Assembly: GCF_029029525.1 (NCBI RefSeq)
Contig: NZ_JAKJSC010000001.1
Span: forward strand, 2,020,987 to 2,084,986
Reading direction: 5' to 3'
DNA from: Labilibaculum sp. DW002
Lineage (GTDB): Bacteria > Bacteroidota > Bacteroidia > Bacteroidales > Marinifilaceae
DNA length: 64,000 nucleotides
In this document: one piece after another, positions 28,139 through 37,452 of the stretch
How positions within the stretch are numbered: the stretch's first letter is position 1
Layout: each line of letters opens with the position of its first letter
Notes under the pieces: model-generated
What the model was told of the DNA's origin: nothing
What the model saw: the letters and a program-made list of their open reading frames with translations, nothing else
Databases searched by the model: none
Translations under genes and position numbers: made by a program

Positions 28139-28501
28139 ATGAAAAGAATAAAAAATAGAAATACAAATGGCCGCCCAAGCAAAAGTCTATATGAAAAAAA
28201 GAGCTATAAAGTAACTGTTAAAATGGCTACAGAAGAATTTTACACACTGAAAGCTAAAGCCAGTTTTGCCGGAATTAACCATAGCGAATTTATTCGGAGA
28301 TGCATTCGTTCCTCTGTGGTAAAACAAAGGCTAACGCCCCAATTGATGGGATACATTCGTAAGCTTTGTGGTATGGCAAACAATGTAAATCAGATTGCTC
28401 GTACAGCAAATACTGTAGGCTATTCAGATATACATAGTAGATGCATTAGCATGACTAAAAACTTGGATAGATTAATTAAACGAATTGAAAATGATTGCTA
28501 A
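28139..28501 (+). CDS. mobC: MobC-like relaxosome accessory protein
   Basis: The 120-residue basic protein has a ribbon-helix-helix-like segment (YKVTVKMATEEFYTLKAKA, GINHSEFIRRCI) and the C-terminal MobC pattern LCGMANNVNQIARTAN. It should bind oriT and help the relaxase nick. Its end overlaps the relaxase start at 28491, a common mobC-relaxase arrangement. Confidence 0.85.
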   Translation: MKRIKNRNTNGRPSKSLYEKKSYKVTVKMATEEFYTLKAKASFAGINHSEFIRRCIRSSVVKQRLTPQLMGYIRKLCGMANNVNQIARTANTVGYSDIHSRCISMTKNLDRLIKRIENDC

Positions 28502-29399
28502 AATTGTTCAGGGAAGCGGCTTTAAGGGAGCAGTAAACTATGTTCTGGAAAAAAAAGATGCTCACTTGCTTTATGGGAAAGGTGTTCGCTTAAAAGATAA
28601 AGCATCAATCATTCAAAGTTTCATCACACAAAGTAAAATGAAACCAAATATATCGAAACCTGTAGCACATATCTCACTTGATTTTTCAGCACAAGACAAA
28701 GCCCGTTTAACGAATCAATTCATGACTGATATGGCTCAGGAATATCTGAAAAAAATGGGATATGAAAACACACAATACATTATTGTTCGTCACTTTGATA
28801 CTGAGCATCCACACATACACTTAATGATTAACCGTATTGATAATAATGGAAATCGAATATCCGATAAAAAAGAAAAGTTGCGCAACTCCAAGATCTGTAT
28901 GGAACTGACAAAAAAGTATGGTTTATATATTGCTTCAGGGAAAGAGAATGTAAAAGAACACCGCCTAAGGGAACCCGATAAAAGTAAATATGAAATCTAC
29001 CGAACGCTTCAACTCGCAATTCCCAAATCAAGAAATTGGAAAGAACTGGAAAATGAACTTTGGAAATCGGAAATCAGCATTGAACTGAGAAAAAATGGAA
29101 GCACGAACAAAATTCAAGGAGTTCTCTTTAGTAAAAATGGCTATAAATTCAATGGCTCTAAGGTTGACAGATCGCTTAGTTATTCCAAAATTAATTTACG
29201 CCTGCAACAAAACGAATGGTCATTGAATCTGCAATCAAAACCAAGTTATCAAAACAAGACAGACACAACATCAAAACATGCTTTATTGAAAGACTTAGTC
29301 AACACGCTGAATTCAACTGCAAATAGTGAATATGATGCAGGTTTATTAAAACAAAAATTCCAAAAGCAAAAAAAAAGAAAAAAAGGTTTAAGAAGATAA
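28491..29399 (+). CDS. Relaxase / mobilization nuclease (MobA/VirD2-like)
   Basis: The start is set at ATG 28491, since the longer frame begins with TTG at 28485. The 302-residue protein opens MIAKIVQGSGFKGAVNYVL and contains the three-histidine metal motif RHFDTEHPHIHLMINRID. It would nick oriT and bind the DNA 5' end through a tyrosine near the N-terminus, probably that of AVNYVL. It is shorter than relaxases fused to a primase or helicase. It overlaps mobC by 11 bases. Confidence 0.92.
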   Translation: MIAKIVQGSGFKGAVNYVLEKKDAHLLYGKGVRLKDKASIIQSFITQSKMKPNISKPVAHISLDFSAQDKARLTNQFMTDMAQEYLKKMGYENTQYIIVRHFDTEHPHIHLMINRIDNNGNRISDKKEKLRNSKICMELTKKYGLYIASGKENVKEHRLREPDKSKYEIYRTLQLAIPKSRNWKELENELWKSEISIELRKNGSTNKIQGVLFSKNGYKFNGSKVDRSLSYSKINLRLQQNEWSLNLQSKPSYQNKTDTTSKHALLKDLVNTLNSTANSEYDAGLLKQKFQKQKKRKKGLRR

Positions 29400-29411
29400 A
29401 AATCATTAGAT

Positions 29412-30017
29412 ATGAATGACAATAGTTTTATTAGCGCCATGTTTGAAGAAATCAAAAAGAAAATTTCTGTTATTGAGAAAAAATTAGAGCAACAAAATAT
29501 CTCTCCAGCCCAAGCTGAGTCTCCTGCTGAAACAGAAAAAAAAGATAAAACAATTACAACAAATGATCTTTTAGCTTTGATGCAAAAAATCATAATTCAT
29601 TGTACTCAAAAAGAATTTCAACAGATTATTCCGCAACTTAAAGATTCTAACAAAGAACTTTTAGAGAGAATTTGTGATCTACAATCTAATTTTCAAAAAG
29701 AGAAATGTCATCCTGAAATTTTGAAAAAAGATACTCTAATTAATAATCTTAAACTTTGGAAAATCAGCTCAATTATCATTGCAGCATCACTCCTATTTTG
29801 TGTAATTATAATAAAAATTGAAAACTCAAGACTGACAGACAATGATTTAAAATTCAGATATATTAATTCAATCCATAGTATAGATTCAACCGGCTTGCAA
29901 AATATCGAAACATTATTTCATATCAGCAGAGATGAAGAATTAATAAATAACATCCGTAAGAATGTGAACGAATACGAATCAAAAGCTAAAAAAGAATTGT
30001 TTTTAAAAACAAACTGA
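29412..30017 (+). CDS. Coiled-coil membrane protein of the mobilization region
   Basis: The 201-residue protein has a helical, charged N-terminus (FEEIKKKISVIEKKLEQQ), a glutamate/alanine-rich linker, one membrane helix (about 117-135, SIIIAASLLFCVIIIKIE) and a short C-terminal soluble part. It starts 12 bases after the relaxase. Similar single-span proteins follow relaxase genes in Bacteroidota elements, but the function is unknown. Confidence 0.6.
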   Translation: MNDNSFISAMFEEIKKKISVIEKKLEQQNISPAQAESPAETEKKDKTITTNDLLALMQKIIIHCTQKEFQQIIPQLKDSNKELLERICDLQSNFQKEKCHPEILKKDTLINNLKLWKISSIIIAASLLFCVIIIKIENSRLTDNDLKFRYINSIHSIDSTGLQNIETLFHISRDEELINNIRKNVNEYESKAKKELFLKTN

Positions 30018-30488
30018 CACAATTGAAAACATCAAATTCACCAGAAATAAAAAAGGTTCAATATTATTTTTAGTTTAATGTAATCCCAAATCAACAACAA
30101 AGATGTTCTATTGAATTCAAACAAGCCTGCGGTTAAAAAAGACTTCGGCATAAACGCAACAAATCATTGCACAAGAGTTTCTGTAATTAATTTTTCTCTT
30201 TTGCATGAATACTCCATTCTCATTCTTCGAAAGGAAAATTCATTGCAAATAAGCGGTAAAAACACTTGTTCTTTAATTTGCCATAAACCCACGATCCCAT
30301 TTATTCCGATTCCTTTTGTAATTTGAATTAAATTAATTGAAGGATGCTTAAGATTTGGGAATTCTCAAATTATTTCCGCTACTGAATAATTGAAATTGAG
30401 TTCATAATTAGTCAAAAAAAATTTCTCTTCAATTTGCTAATAGTAAAGTGAAATATATTTAAAGCGAAATACTTTTTACAAATTTTAC
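30018..30488. other. Intergenic region between mobilization genes and hipBA
   Basis: About 470 bases without a convincing gene. A 71-codon plus-strand frame at 30111 lacks domain features and an upstream promoter. No strong hairpin or repeat was found. It separates the mobilization module from the HipBA cargo. Confidence 0.4.
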
Positions 30489-30496
30489 TATATTTG
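30489..30496 (+). promoter_or_regulatory. -7 box of the hipBA operon
   Basis: TATATTTG matches TAnnTTTG and lies 19 bases before the hipB start at 30515. HipB-type antitoxins usually repress this promoter. No clear operator palindrome is visible. Confidence 0.5.
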
Positions 30497-30514
30497 TAAA
30501 AACTATTTATCATT

Positions 30515-30847
30515 ATGGGCAGAAACAAGATCATCTTATTACCCAAATCAAAAAGAATTCTTACTGATTTAGGTGAAAACATTAGACTAGCACGTTTAAG
30601 ACGAAAATTAAGTGCTGAGCAGGTTGCTGAACGTGCAAATATCAGCCGTCCTACCTTACTCTCCATTGAAAAGGGTGCGGCAAATACAAGCATGAGGGCT
30701 TATCTTCAAGTCTTATTCGTTTTAGGATTAGAAAAAGATCTATTAAAAGTCGCTAAGGATGATACGCTGGGTCGAAAACTACAAGACATTTCAATAACAA
30801 CAAAAACAAGAGCTCCAAAGAAAAACCGAGATGAACAAGAGAAATAG
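30515..30847 (+). CDS. hipB: HipB-like antitoxin (XRE helix-turn-helix)
   Basis: The 110-residue protein has an XRE helix-turn-helix (LGENIRLARLRRKLSAEQVAE, NISRPTLLSIEKG). It should bind its own promoter and neutralise HipA. It overlaps the hipA start by 17 bases, the usual hipBA arrangement. Confidence 0.88.
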   Translation: MGRNKIILLPKSKRILTDLGENIRLARLRRKLSAEQVAERANISRPTLLSIEKGAANTSMRAYLQVLFVLGLEKDLLKVAKDDTLGRKLQDISITTKTRAPKKNRDEQEK

Positions 30848-32105
30848 TAAGCAACAAATATTTGTTTATGCAGATTGGCTCAATTTGCAGACCCCAACTC
30901 TCATGGGCATCCTAAGCTCTGAGCGATTAAGAGGAAAAGAAATTTTTTCTTTTGAATACGATAAAATTTGGATCAAATCACCTCATATTCAAATCCTCGA
31001 CCCCGATCTACAACTCTATTCAGGACCTCAGTATATAAATGATGAGAACAAATCAAATTTTGGAATATTCCTTGATTCCTCTCCCGATCGTTGGGGAAGG
31101 CTACTAATGCGCAGAAGGGAACTTGCTCTGGCTAGGATCGAAGATCGACCAGCTAAAACTTTATTCGAAACAGATTATCTTTTGGGAGTGTATGACAAGC
31201 ATCGAATGGGAGCCATTAGATTTAAAGATTCTATTGATGGTGAATTTCTTAATGCCAATAATGAATTAGCTACCCCACCATGGACATCAATTAGAGAATT
31301 GGAAGAAATCAGTTTGCGACTCGAAGAGCATGATATTGTTGATGATCCAGAATATTTGAAGTGGTTAAACCTATTAATCGCTCCAGGCTCATCACTTGGA
31401 GGAGCAAGACCTAAAGCTGGAGTATTAGACAATAACAAGCATCCTTGGATTGCTAAATTCCCTAGCAAAAATGACGACACAAATATTGGCGCTTGGGAGA
31501 TGATTACCAACGAACTAGCCAAAAAAGCAGGTTTAAATGTCGCTGAAGGTATGGCAAAAATATTCTCTAGTGATCACCATACATTCTTATCAAAACGATT
31601 CGATCGTACAGATAAAGGGGAACGTATTCATTTTGCATCAGCAATGACTCTTTTAGGATATACCGATGGAGCTAATCATGAAGATGGAATTAGTTACCTG
31701 GAATTGGTCGAATTTATTTCAACTCACGGGGCTAATATCTGGACAGATTTAAAAGAACTTTGGCGAAGAATTGTATTCAATATCTGTGTGTCGAACACCG
31801 ATGACCACCTAAGAAATCATGGATTCATATATTCTAATGAAGGTTGGTTACTCTCGCCAGCCTATGATATTAACCCTGTAGCAACAGGTACAGGACTATC
31901 CTTAAATATTTCAGAAGATGATAATTCCCTCAATCTTGACCTAGCCCTAGAAGTGCACCAATATTTTCGTCTTTCTGAAAAAGACGCCAAACAAATTATA
32001 CAAGAAGTAAGGACTGCTGTAAAAGAATGGAGAAACTTAAGTGTTAAGTATAATATTTCGAGAACCGAACAAGAATTAATGGCAGTTGCTTTTAGTAAAG
32101 CATAA
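30831..32105 (+). CDS. hipA: HipA-like serine/threonine kinase toxin
   Basis: The 424-residue protein has the HipA N-terminal domain (NFGIFLDSSPDRWGRLLMRR). A C-terminal kinase fold follows with the Gly-rich loop SSLGGARPKAGV, the catalytic motif CVSNTDDHLRNHGF and the metal-binding segment SPAYDINP. E. coli HipA phosphorylates glutamyl-tRNA synthetase and causes dormancy; the target here is unknown. With hipB it forms a type II toxin-antitoxin pair, probably stabilising the mobile element. Confidence 0.9.
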   Translation: MNKRNSKQQIFVYADWLNLQTPTLMGILSSERLRGKEIFSFEYDKIWIKSPHIQILDPDLQLYSGPQYINDENKSNFGIFLDSSPDRWGRLLMRRRELALARIEDRPAKTLFETDYLLGVYDKHRMGAIRFKDSIDGEFLNANNELATPPWTSIRELEEISLRLEEHDIVDDPEYLKWLNLLIAPGSSLGGARPKAGVLDNNKHPWIAKFPSKNDDTNIGAWEMITNELAKKAGLNVAEGMAKIFSSDHHTFLSKRFDRTDKGERIHFASAMTLLGYTDGANHEDGISYLELVEFISTHGANIWTDLKELWRRIVFNICVSNTDDHLRNHGFIYSNEGWLLSPAYDINPVATGTGLSLNISEDDNSLNLDLALEVHQYFRLSEKDAKQIIQEVRTAVKEWRNLSVKYNISRTEQELMAVAFSKA

Positions 32106-32709
32106 AAAAACAATCAATCTTTTAATAAAAATTTGCTCCATATTAAAGCATTTGATTTAATTCCTTAATTCAAACTACGGAAAACGAAAGAAGATTTATG
32201 CTTTTAGCGATTACGTTGAATGGTTTCTTCCTTCTCAAAAGATATGGAAATATCAAGTACACCATAAATTTTGTTGTGATATTGAATGATATCATTCCTT
32301 ATATTCAGCATTATACCTCATTTTTTTATTTTCTTCTGTAAACCAACATCTTGATAATTAAAAACAACACCTGAAAATTCCTGATAATCCCTTATTATCA
32401 GTTATATAAATCCAAAAACCACTTAAATAAGCAATATCAACACTTCTATTTTCAGATCCATTAACATCCTTTTATAATTGATTGAATGTTTTCTTAATCT
32501 TAAACTATTAATGAGTAATGAGATGTAAATCTGAGACATGACCATTCCTACTATCATTAAATTCAAAAGGAATTCGTTGAAAGGGTACAGTACTCCTGTT
32601 GCAATGAGAATAGCTATTGCATTGTAAATGAATGCCTAAAATAGATTTTAAAGATAAATACCAATGTATATGCTATACATCGTCAAAAAAACTGTTTAAT
32701 TTGTATTTA
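32106..32709. other. Intergenic region at the right side of the mobile element
   Basis: Some 600 AT-rich bases hold no supported gene. The only clear structure is ATGTATA-TGC-TATACAT at 32664-32680, a 7-bp inverted repeat just beyond the RND gene stop. The right attachment site of the mobile element should lie in this interval, but I found no repeat matching the left end. Confidence 0.4.
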
Positions 32710-35700
32710 CTAATTCGCTCTTATAAACCATAAAGGCAAGAAAAAAATAATTGCTAATAATGAAAACAATAAACCTCCAATAGTACCAGCCGCCAAAGCA
32801 AACCAAAACACTTCGTTTTGTCCGGACACCAAAAAGGGAATAAGTCCTAAAATGGTTGAAATAATGGTTAATAGAATAGGAATGATTTTATGATTAAACG
32901 CTTTTAAATAAAGTTTTAAATCAATTCTCTTCTGTCTCAATCTTTTTAGATTGTTTAAATCATTAATTATATATAATGCTGCATTTACAGAGATACCACA
33001 CAGTAAAATAAACGCAGCATAGCCCCCTTGATCAAAATTAAGCTCGAATAAGCTAAAAGTAACAAACACCCCAATAAAAGAGATGGGAATCATTCCAATA
33101 ACCGCTAAAGGTTGAAGAAGCGATTCTAATAAAATGGAACAAATAAAATAGATTATACCAACAACCAATAAAATTAGCCAGTAGGATGTTTTATTTTCAT
33201 TATTCCACCATGATCCGTAACTTGATTTTTCGACCCGATAACCAAGAGGTAACACTTGTTGTGTTTTTTTTATCTGCTCGTCTGAGACAATTTTACCAAG
33301 CTGGTGTGGCCCAATAAAATCGTACTGAATAACCAACTGATACTCTTGATTCTTTTTATAAATACTATTGCCCGTACGCTCCTTTTTTATTTGTGCTAAT
33401 TTATGCAATTTCAGACTTCGATCTTTTAATGGAATGGGCAAATTACGCAGTTGCCACATATCAAAATCTCCAGCCTGATCGGATACCATTCTAAGCGTTT
33501 TTAATTCTCCTCCCATTAGAAATTGCTGAGAGTTTCCAGCTCCTAAAACTTCTGTTAAGTAATTGTAAACTTGACTATAAGATGAATTATAAGTTGCCAT
33601 TAAACCTTCATCTACATAAAATCTATACTCGTGTTTTGACTCAGAATGCCAACCCACACGCCCTACAATATCTGCTTTCTTAATTCGTGAATGTTTCAAT
33701 AATTCCATTTTCAAGCGTTCGGCATAGGCATACAATTGTTCATAATTGTAACCACACAAAGTTATGTGAGAGTTTCCATTTCCTGTTGAAATCTCATTGG
33801 AAAATCCCCGACCTACTCCGTTCACTCCCCAATCCATTCCCCCCATACTAATGGCCTTATCCGTAATTAAATTTTTCAATTGATAGGGAAAGGATGAATT
33901 TTCAGCCTCTTGGGTAAACAATATTTGAATCTGTCCGTTTCGTGAATTATAGATCGAAGTTTGAAATTGATCGATTTCATCGAACTTCGACAAAAAATTC
34001 TCCATTAGCATTATCGCCTCATTCAATTGAATAAGGGTTGCTCCTTCAGGCATTTTTCCTCTAACATTCAATTTGGTGCGTTCCGGTTCGCTGTAAAAGG
34101 AATTGGCAAATACATTCTGTGCAAAAAGCCGCAAACTTCCCCCCAACACCTTTTCTGCAGTTTCTTTTACATTATCCTGATACCAAGAAGAACCAAAGCT
34201 TTTGTTATACACACCATCCCAAAAACCATCTCCATCCAATTTTTCGGGAAGTAAATGCAATGGTAAACCAAAAGCCAGCACAATTATTATCAAAAAAGCC
34301 ACCCGCCAGCGTTTCATAAACAAAAGTACTGAGGCATAAATATTTGTGAAAATTAACACCCTCCTCTTCCTCCGAAAAAACAGTTTATTCTTTTTTGGTG
34401 CAAGAGGTAATTTTTGCAACAAAGCCGGAATTAAGAACAGAGCAATTGCTAAGGATACTGCCAGATTAATGATCATTACCAAAGCAAAATCAATTAATTT
34501 AATTTTTTGCTCCTCGCCCAAAAAAAATATAACACTTAAAGAACCTATGGTAGTAAGTGTTGCAGCCAATATTGCCAAAAAAGCCTTCTTATTGCCCTGA
34601 TGTCGCAAATGATCAATCATTACAATACTGCTATCAATCATCATCCCCAAGGAGACAGTAATCCCAGCCATGGCATAAAGATGAAGCTCCAAACCTAACA
34701 AATAGTAAAAAACCACCGCAATTGCCAAATTAATCAGCAAACTAATCAGAATCAATAATAAATAGCGCCAGCGTTTGCTAATCAATAGTACAAACAGTAA
34801 TAAGATCAGCAAAGACAAGCCTGTTCTCCAAGCAATTTTCTCCAATTCTTTTTGAATGAACTCAGTAGTATCGTAGCTTAATAAAATTGAATAACCAGCA
34901 GGCAAACCAGTCTTCATCTCTTCGATCTTTGCTTTTACTTTATTAGCCAAATCCAACTGATTAGCTGTTTTCTCGGCAGATACAACCATATTAATTGTAT
35001 TTAATCCATTGATCCGAAAATAACTATCTGGCACTTTTTCTTTATAACGTATTTTGGCAATATCTCCCAAATAAACTATTCTTTGCTCAACTTTTCCTAC
35101 AGGAATTCTCTCAGGTTTAAATTCAGTATTGTTACGAAATGAAAAATACACCTGCTTTAAAATGGGCGTTTGCATTTCGGAAGTAGTTTCCCAACCAACT
35201 CCCAATTCTTTGCTGTCAAAAAAATTACTTACCGCTTTTTGTACTTCATTTGCCTTAATACCCAATTGCTGTAATTTCTTAGTTTGGTAACAGATTTCCC
35301 ATTCGAAAGGATTAGCTCCATAAACTTTGATATCATTTATGCCCTTTAGCAAACTAATATGTGGTACAAGGTTTTCCTCAGCATATTTTTGGATAAAATA
35401 GGGGCTAGAACTTCCATTTAAAGTATACACCAATAAAGAACTACTCTCCTCATTTCCTGTTTTCACCTTTATAAACGGATAACTGACTCCTTCAGGCAAT
35501 TCTGGATACACCTGCCGAATTAAGGTCGCTACTTCGAAACGAGCCACATCCATATTGGTTCCTTTGTTAAAGGATATTTGAATGTTACCCTGACCTGAAG
35601 ACGACTGCGACTTAATCTCCTTTACGCCCTTTATGGAATTAAAAACGCCCTCAAGTCGGGCAGTTACTTCTTTTTCAAGAATTCGCCCACTGCACTTTGC

Positions 35701-35844
35701 CCACGAATAAGCAACCTTAATACCTGGTAATTCACGTGATGGATTCAGTTTTACACTCAATAAAGGCACAAGACTGCATCCAATAATAAACAGAACAATA
35801 AAAATAATGATAATTGAGAAGGAAACGTTTCGCTTAGAAGACAT
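32710..35844 (-). CDS. Efflux RND transporter permease subunit
   Basis: The 1044-residue protein has the AcrB/RND layout: an N-terminal membrane helix (FSIIIIFIVLFIIGCSLVPLL), a porter domain (about 35-330), helices 2-6 with GMMIDSSIVMIDHL, a second porter domain, and C-terminal helices. It would pump substrates across the envelope using the proton gradient. It is the last gene of RND (40485) - TolC (37369) - RND. Two RND genes suggest a heteromeric pump like MdtBC. The adaptor is 10 kb upstream at 46807. Confidence 0.92.
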   Translation of the reverse strand: MSSKRNVSFSIIIIFIVLFIIGCSLVPLLSVKLNPSRELPGIKVAYSWAKCSGRILEKEVTARLEGVFNSIKGVKEIKSQSSSGQGNIQISFNKGTNMDVARFEVATLIRQVYPELPEGVSYPFIKVKTGNEESSSLLVYTLNGSSSPYFIQKYAEENLVPHISLLKGINDIKVYGANPFEWEICYQTKKLQQLGIKANEVQKAVSNFFDSKELGVGWETTSEMQTPILKQVYFSFRNNTEFKPERIPVGKVEQRIVYLGDIAKIRYKEKVPDSYFRINGLNTINMVVSAEKTANQLDLANKVKAKIEEMKTGLPAGYSILLSYDTTEFIQKELEKIAWRTGLSLLILLLFVLLISKRWRYLLLILISLLINLAIAVVFYYLLGLELHLYAMAGITVSLGMMIDSSIVMIDHLRHQGNKKAFLAILAATLTTIGSLSVIFFLGEEQKIKLIDFALVMIINLAVSLAIALFLIPALLQKLPLAPKKNKLFFRRKRRVLIFTNIYASVLLFMKRWRVAFLIIIVLAFGLPLHLLPEKLDGDGFWDGVYNKSFGSSWYQDNVKETAEKVLGGSLRLFAQNVFANSFYSEPERTKLNVRGKMPEGATLIQLNEAIMLMENFLSKFDEIDQFQTSIYNSRNGQIQILFTQEAENSSFPYQLKNLITDKAISMGGMDWGVNGVGRGFSNEISTGNGNSHITLCGYNYEQLYAYAERLKMELLKHSRIKKADIVGRVGWHSESKHEYRFYVDEGLMATYNSSYSQVYNYLTEVLGAGNSQQFLMGGELKTLRMVSDQAGDFDMWQLRNLPIPLKDRSLKLHKLAQIKKERTGNSIYKKNQEYQLVIQYDFIGPHQLGKIVSDEQIKKTQQVLPLGYRVEKSSYGSWWNNENKTSYWLILLVVGIIYFICSILLESLLQPLAVIGMIPISFIGVFVTFSLFELNFDQGGYAAFILLCGISVNAALYIINDLNNLKRLRQKRIDLKLYLKAFNHKIIPILLTIISTILGLIPFLVSGQNEVFWFALAAGTIGGLLFSLLAIIFFLPLWFIRAN

Positions 35845-35902
35845 TTGGGTATGGCTTTTAAAATTTCATGATGATATATCTATAACTGATTGCGAATAAA
35901 AA

Positions 35903-37369
35903 CTAGAAATTAAATTCTGCTTCTAAGAGTTTTCCTGATCTAAAATCGTAGAATGTTAACATCTGAATGGTATAATAATATTCCCAATAATTTTTTAAAC
36001 TCGTAATGTATTGCACTCTGGATTCATCATGTTTATTTAAAGCATCATCCAATTGCAAAACACTAGCTTTCCCTTCTTTAAAAAGTTCCAGAGTAACCCG
36101 ATAAGATTTACCGGCAATTTCATCGGCTCTTTGAGCGTTGTAAACCAATTCCCTCTGAAGGTTAAAATCGATAACTTTACGGCTCACATCTTGCTTAAAA
36201 TCAATCCGTTTTTGTTTTGAAGACAAACGAATTACCTCCCGATCACTTTGTGCCATTTTATAAGTCCCCTTCCGCTTTCCCCAATCCAAAAGAGGAATCT
36301 CTAAACTTAGCTGTACTTTTTGCTGATTTATAGGGTCTTGATAAGCATTCTTGAATGTTTCAGATTCTTGATTCAAACCATAGCTTACCACAAGATCGGC
36401 TTGAAAACGACGAGCTTTTTTTGCCTCATCCACTTCCATATCAGCTTCCCATATGTTTTGCTGTTCTTCCAGTAAAAGAAGATGATTTTTAAAAGCCAAC
36501 TCAAGTGCCATATTAACATCTATAATGAATTCAGGAACAGCATCAGGCAAAACCAAATACTTAGATTCATTTTCATTATAATCCAGAAATACATTCAAAT
36601 CAAACTTTGTTTGTTGCAATTCTTTTAATGACTTTGCCAGACTTGTTTTTGCTTTTAGAACATTCAATTCCAGGTTTAATAAGTCATTTTGTCTGATTGC
36701 GGCAATCTTAAACCTCTTTTTCCCCATTTCGTATAAGGCAAATGCATTAACCTGATTAGAACTATCCATCTCAACGTTTAACTGAGCCAGAACCTGATCA
36801 AAAAATAATCCAACGGCTGTTACATTCACATTTTGTAAATTGAGCAAATATTCTTTTTTTGCAATCTCAAACTTTAAAGGTTCCAGCTTGCTCTCCCATT
36901 TAAATTCATTAAAACCAAACAAGGGTTGAGATAAACCCACCCGAACAAAAGTAGAACTATAACTTTTACTGCTACTCGCACCAAAACTCTCCAATCGCCC
37001 CAAATCAGAATCGATATAGATAGTACCGCCAGTGAGTTTAATATTTTGTGATAAAGTCATGTTTGCATAAGAATACAAAGATTGCTGTTCTTTATATTCA
37101 TCCAATTCGGTTACCGAATTATACCTCTCCGTAAAAGATCGATTGTAATTAAAAGGATTCATAGTTAAACTTAAACTGGGTAAACCATCGGCCACATAAG
37201 CCTTGTATTCCCATCGGCTAGCCAAATAGGTGTTTTTTTGAAGAAAGGCATCTAAAGAATTACTTTGAGCTCTATCCAATACTTGATTTAAAGTAAGATT
37301 TTGTTTTTGAGCTTGTACTGATATAAGACTCATCAATATCACACTTAATAAAATTATTTTTTGAAGCAT
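35903..37369 (-). CDS. TolC family outer membrane efflux protein
   Basis: The 488-residue protein has a signal peptide (about 1-20, SVQAQ). It shows the TolC internal duplication of long alpha-helical hairpins, with NLTLNQVLDRAQSNSLDAF at the start of repeat 1 and FIIDVNMALELAFKNHLLL at the start of repeat 2. It would form the outer membrane channel of the flanking RND pump. It lies 83 bases after the upstream RND gene and 58 before the next. Confidence 0.9.
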   Translation of the reverse strand: MLQKIILLSVILMSLISVQAQKQNLTLNQVLDRAQSNSLDAFLQKNTYLASRWEYKAYVADGLPSLSLTMNPFNYNRSFTERYNSVTELDEYKEQQSLYSYANMTLSQNIKLTGGTIYIDSDLGRLESFGASSSKSYSSTFVRVGLSQPLFGFNEFKWESKLEPLKFEIAKKEYLLNLQNVNVTAVGLFFDQVLAQLNVEMDSSNQVNAFALYEMGKKRFKIAAIRQNDLLNLELNVLKAKTSLAKSLKELQQTKFDLNVFLDYNENESKYLVLPDAVPEFIIDVNMALELAFKNHLLLLEEQQNIWEADMEVDEAKKARRFQADLVVSYGLNQESETFKNAYQDPINQQKVQLSLEIPLLDWGKRKGTYKMAQSDREVIRLSSKQKRIDFKQDVSRKVIDFNLQRELVYNAQRADEIAGKSYRVTLELFKEGKASVLQLDDALNKHDESRVQYITSLKNYWEYYYTIQMLTFYDFRSGKLLEAEFNF

Positions 37370-37452
37370 AAGTAATATATTTTATTCAATCAGCTTAAAA
37401 CTGTTAGTAACAACTTAATTTCCGACAGTAGCAAATTGCTACTAAACGGGAA

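Larger units (their letters stand above)
23850..32110. mobile_element. Integrated mobilizable element carrying HipBA (ends approximate)
   Basis: Between dnaK and the RND genes lie an integrase, two excisionase-like HTH proteins, a DnaC-like ATPase, MobC, a relaxase with a hairpin-rich candidate oriT, and a hipB-hipA pair, all on the plus strand. This is the layout of a mobilizable rather than self-transmissible element, since no type IV secretion genes are present. I could not identify flanking direct repeats. The left end is placed after the dnaK terminator and the right end after hipA, somewhere in 32106-32709. Confidence 0.75.

Noticed and set aside
30111-30326. 71-codon frame between the mobilization genes and hipB
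   Set aside because: No domain, no promoter close upstream, and composition unlike the neighbouring genes.
32664-32680. ATGTATA/TATACAT inverted repeat as the right attachment site
   Set aside because: No matching sequence was found at the left end near the integrase gene.
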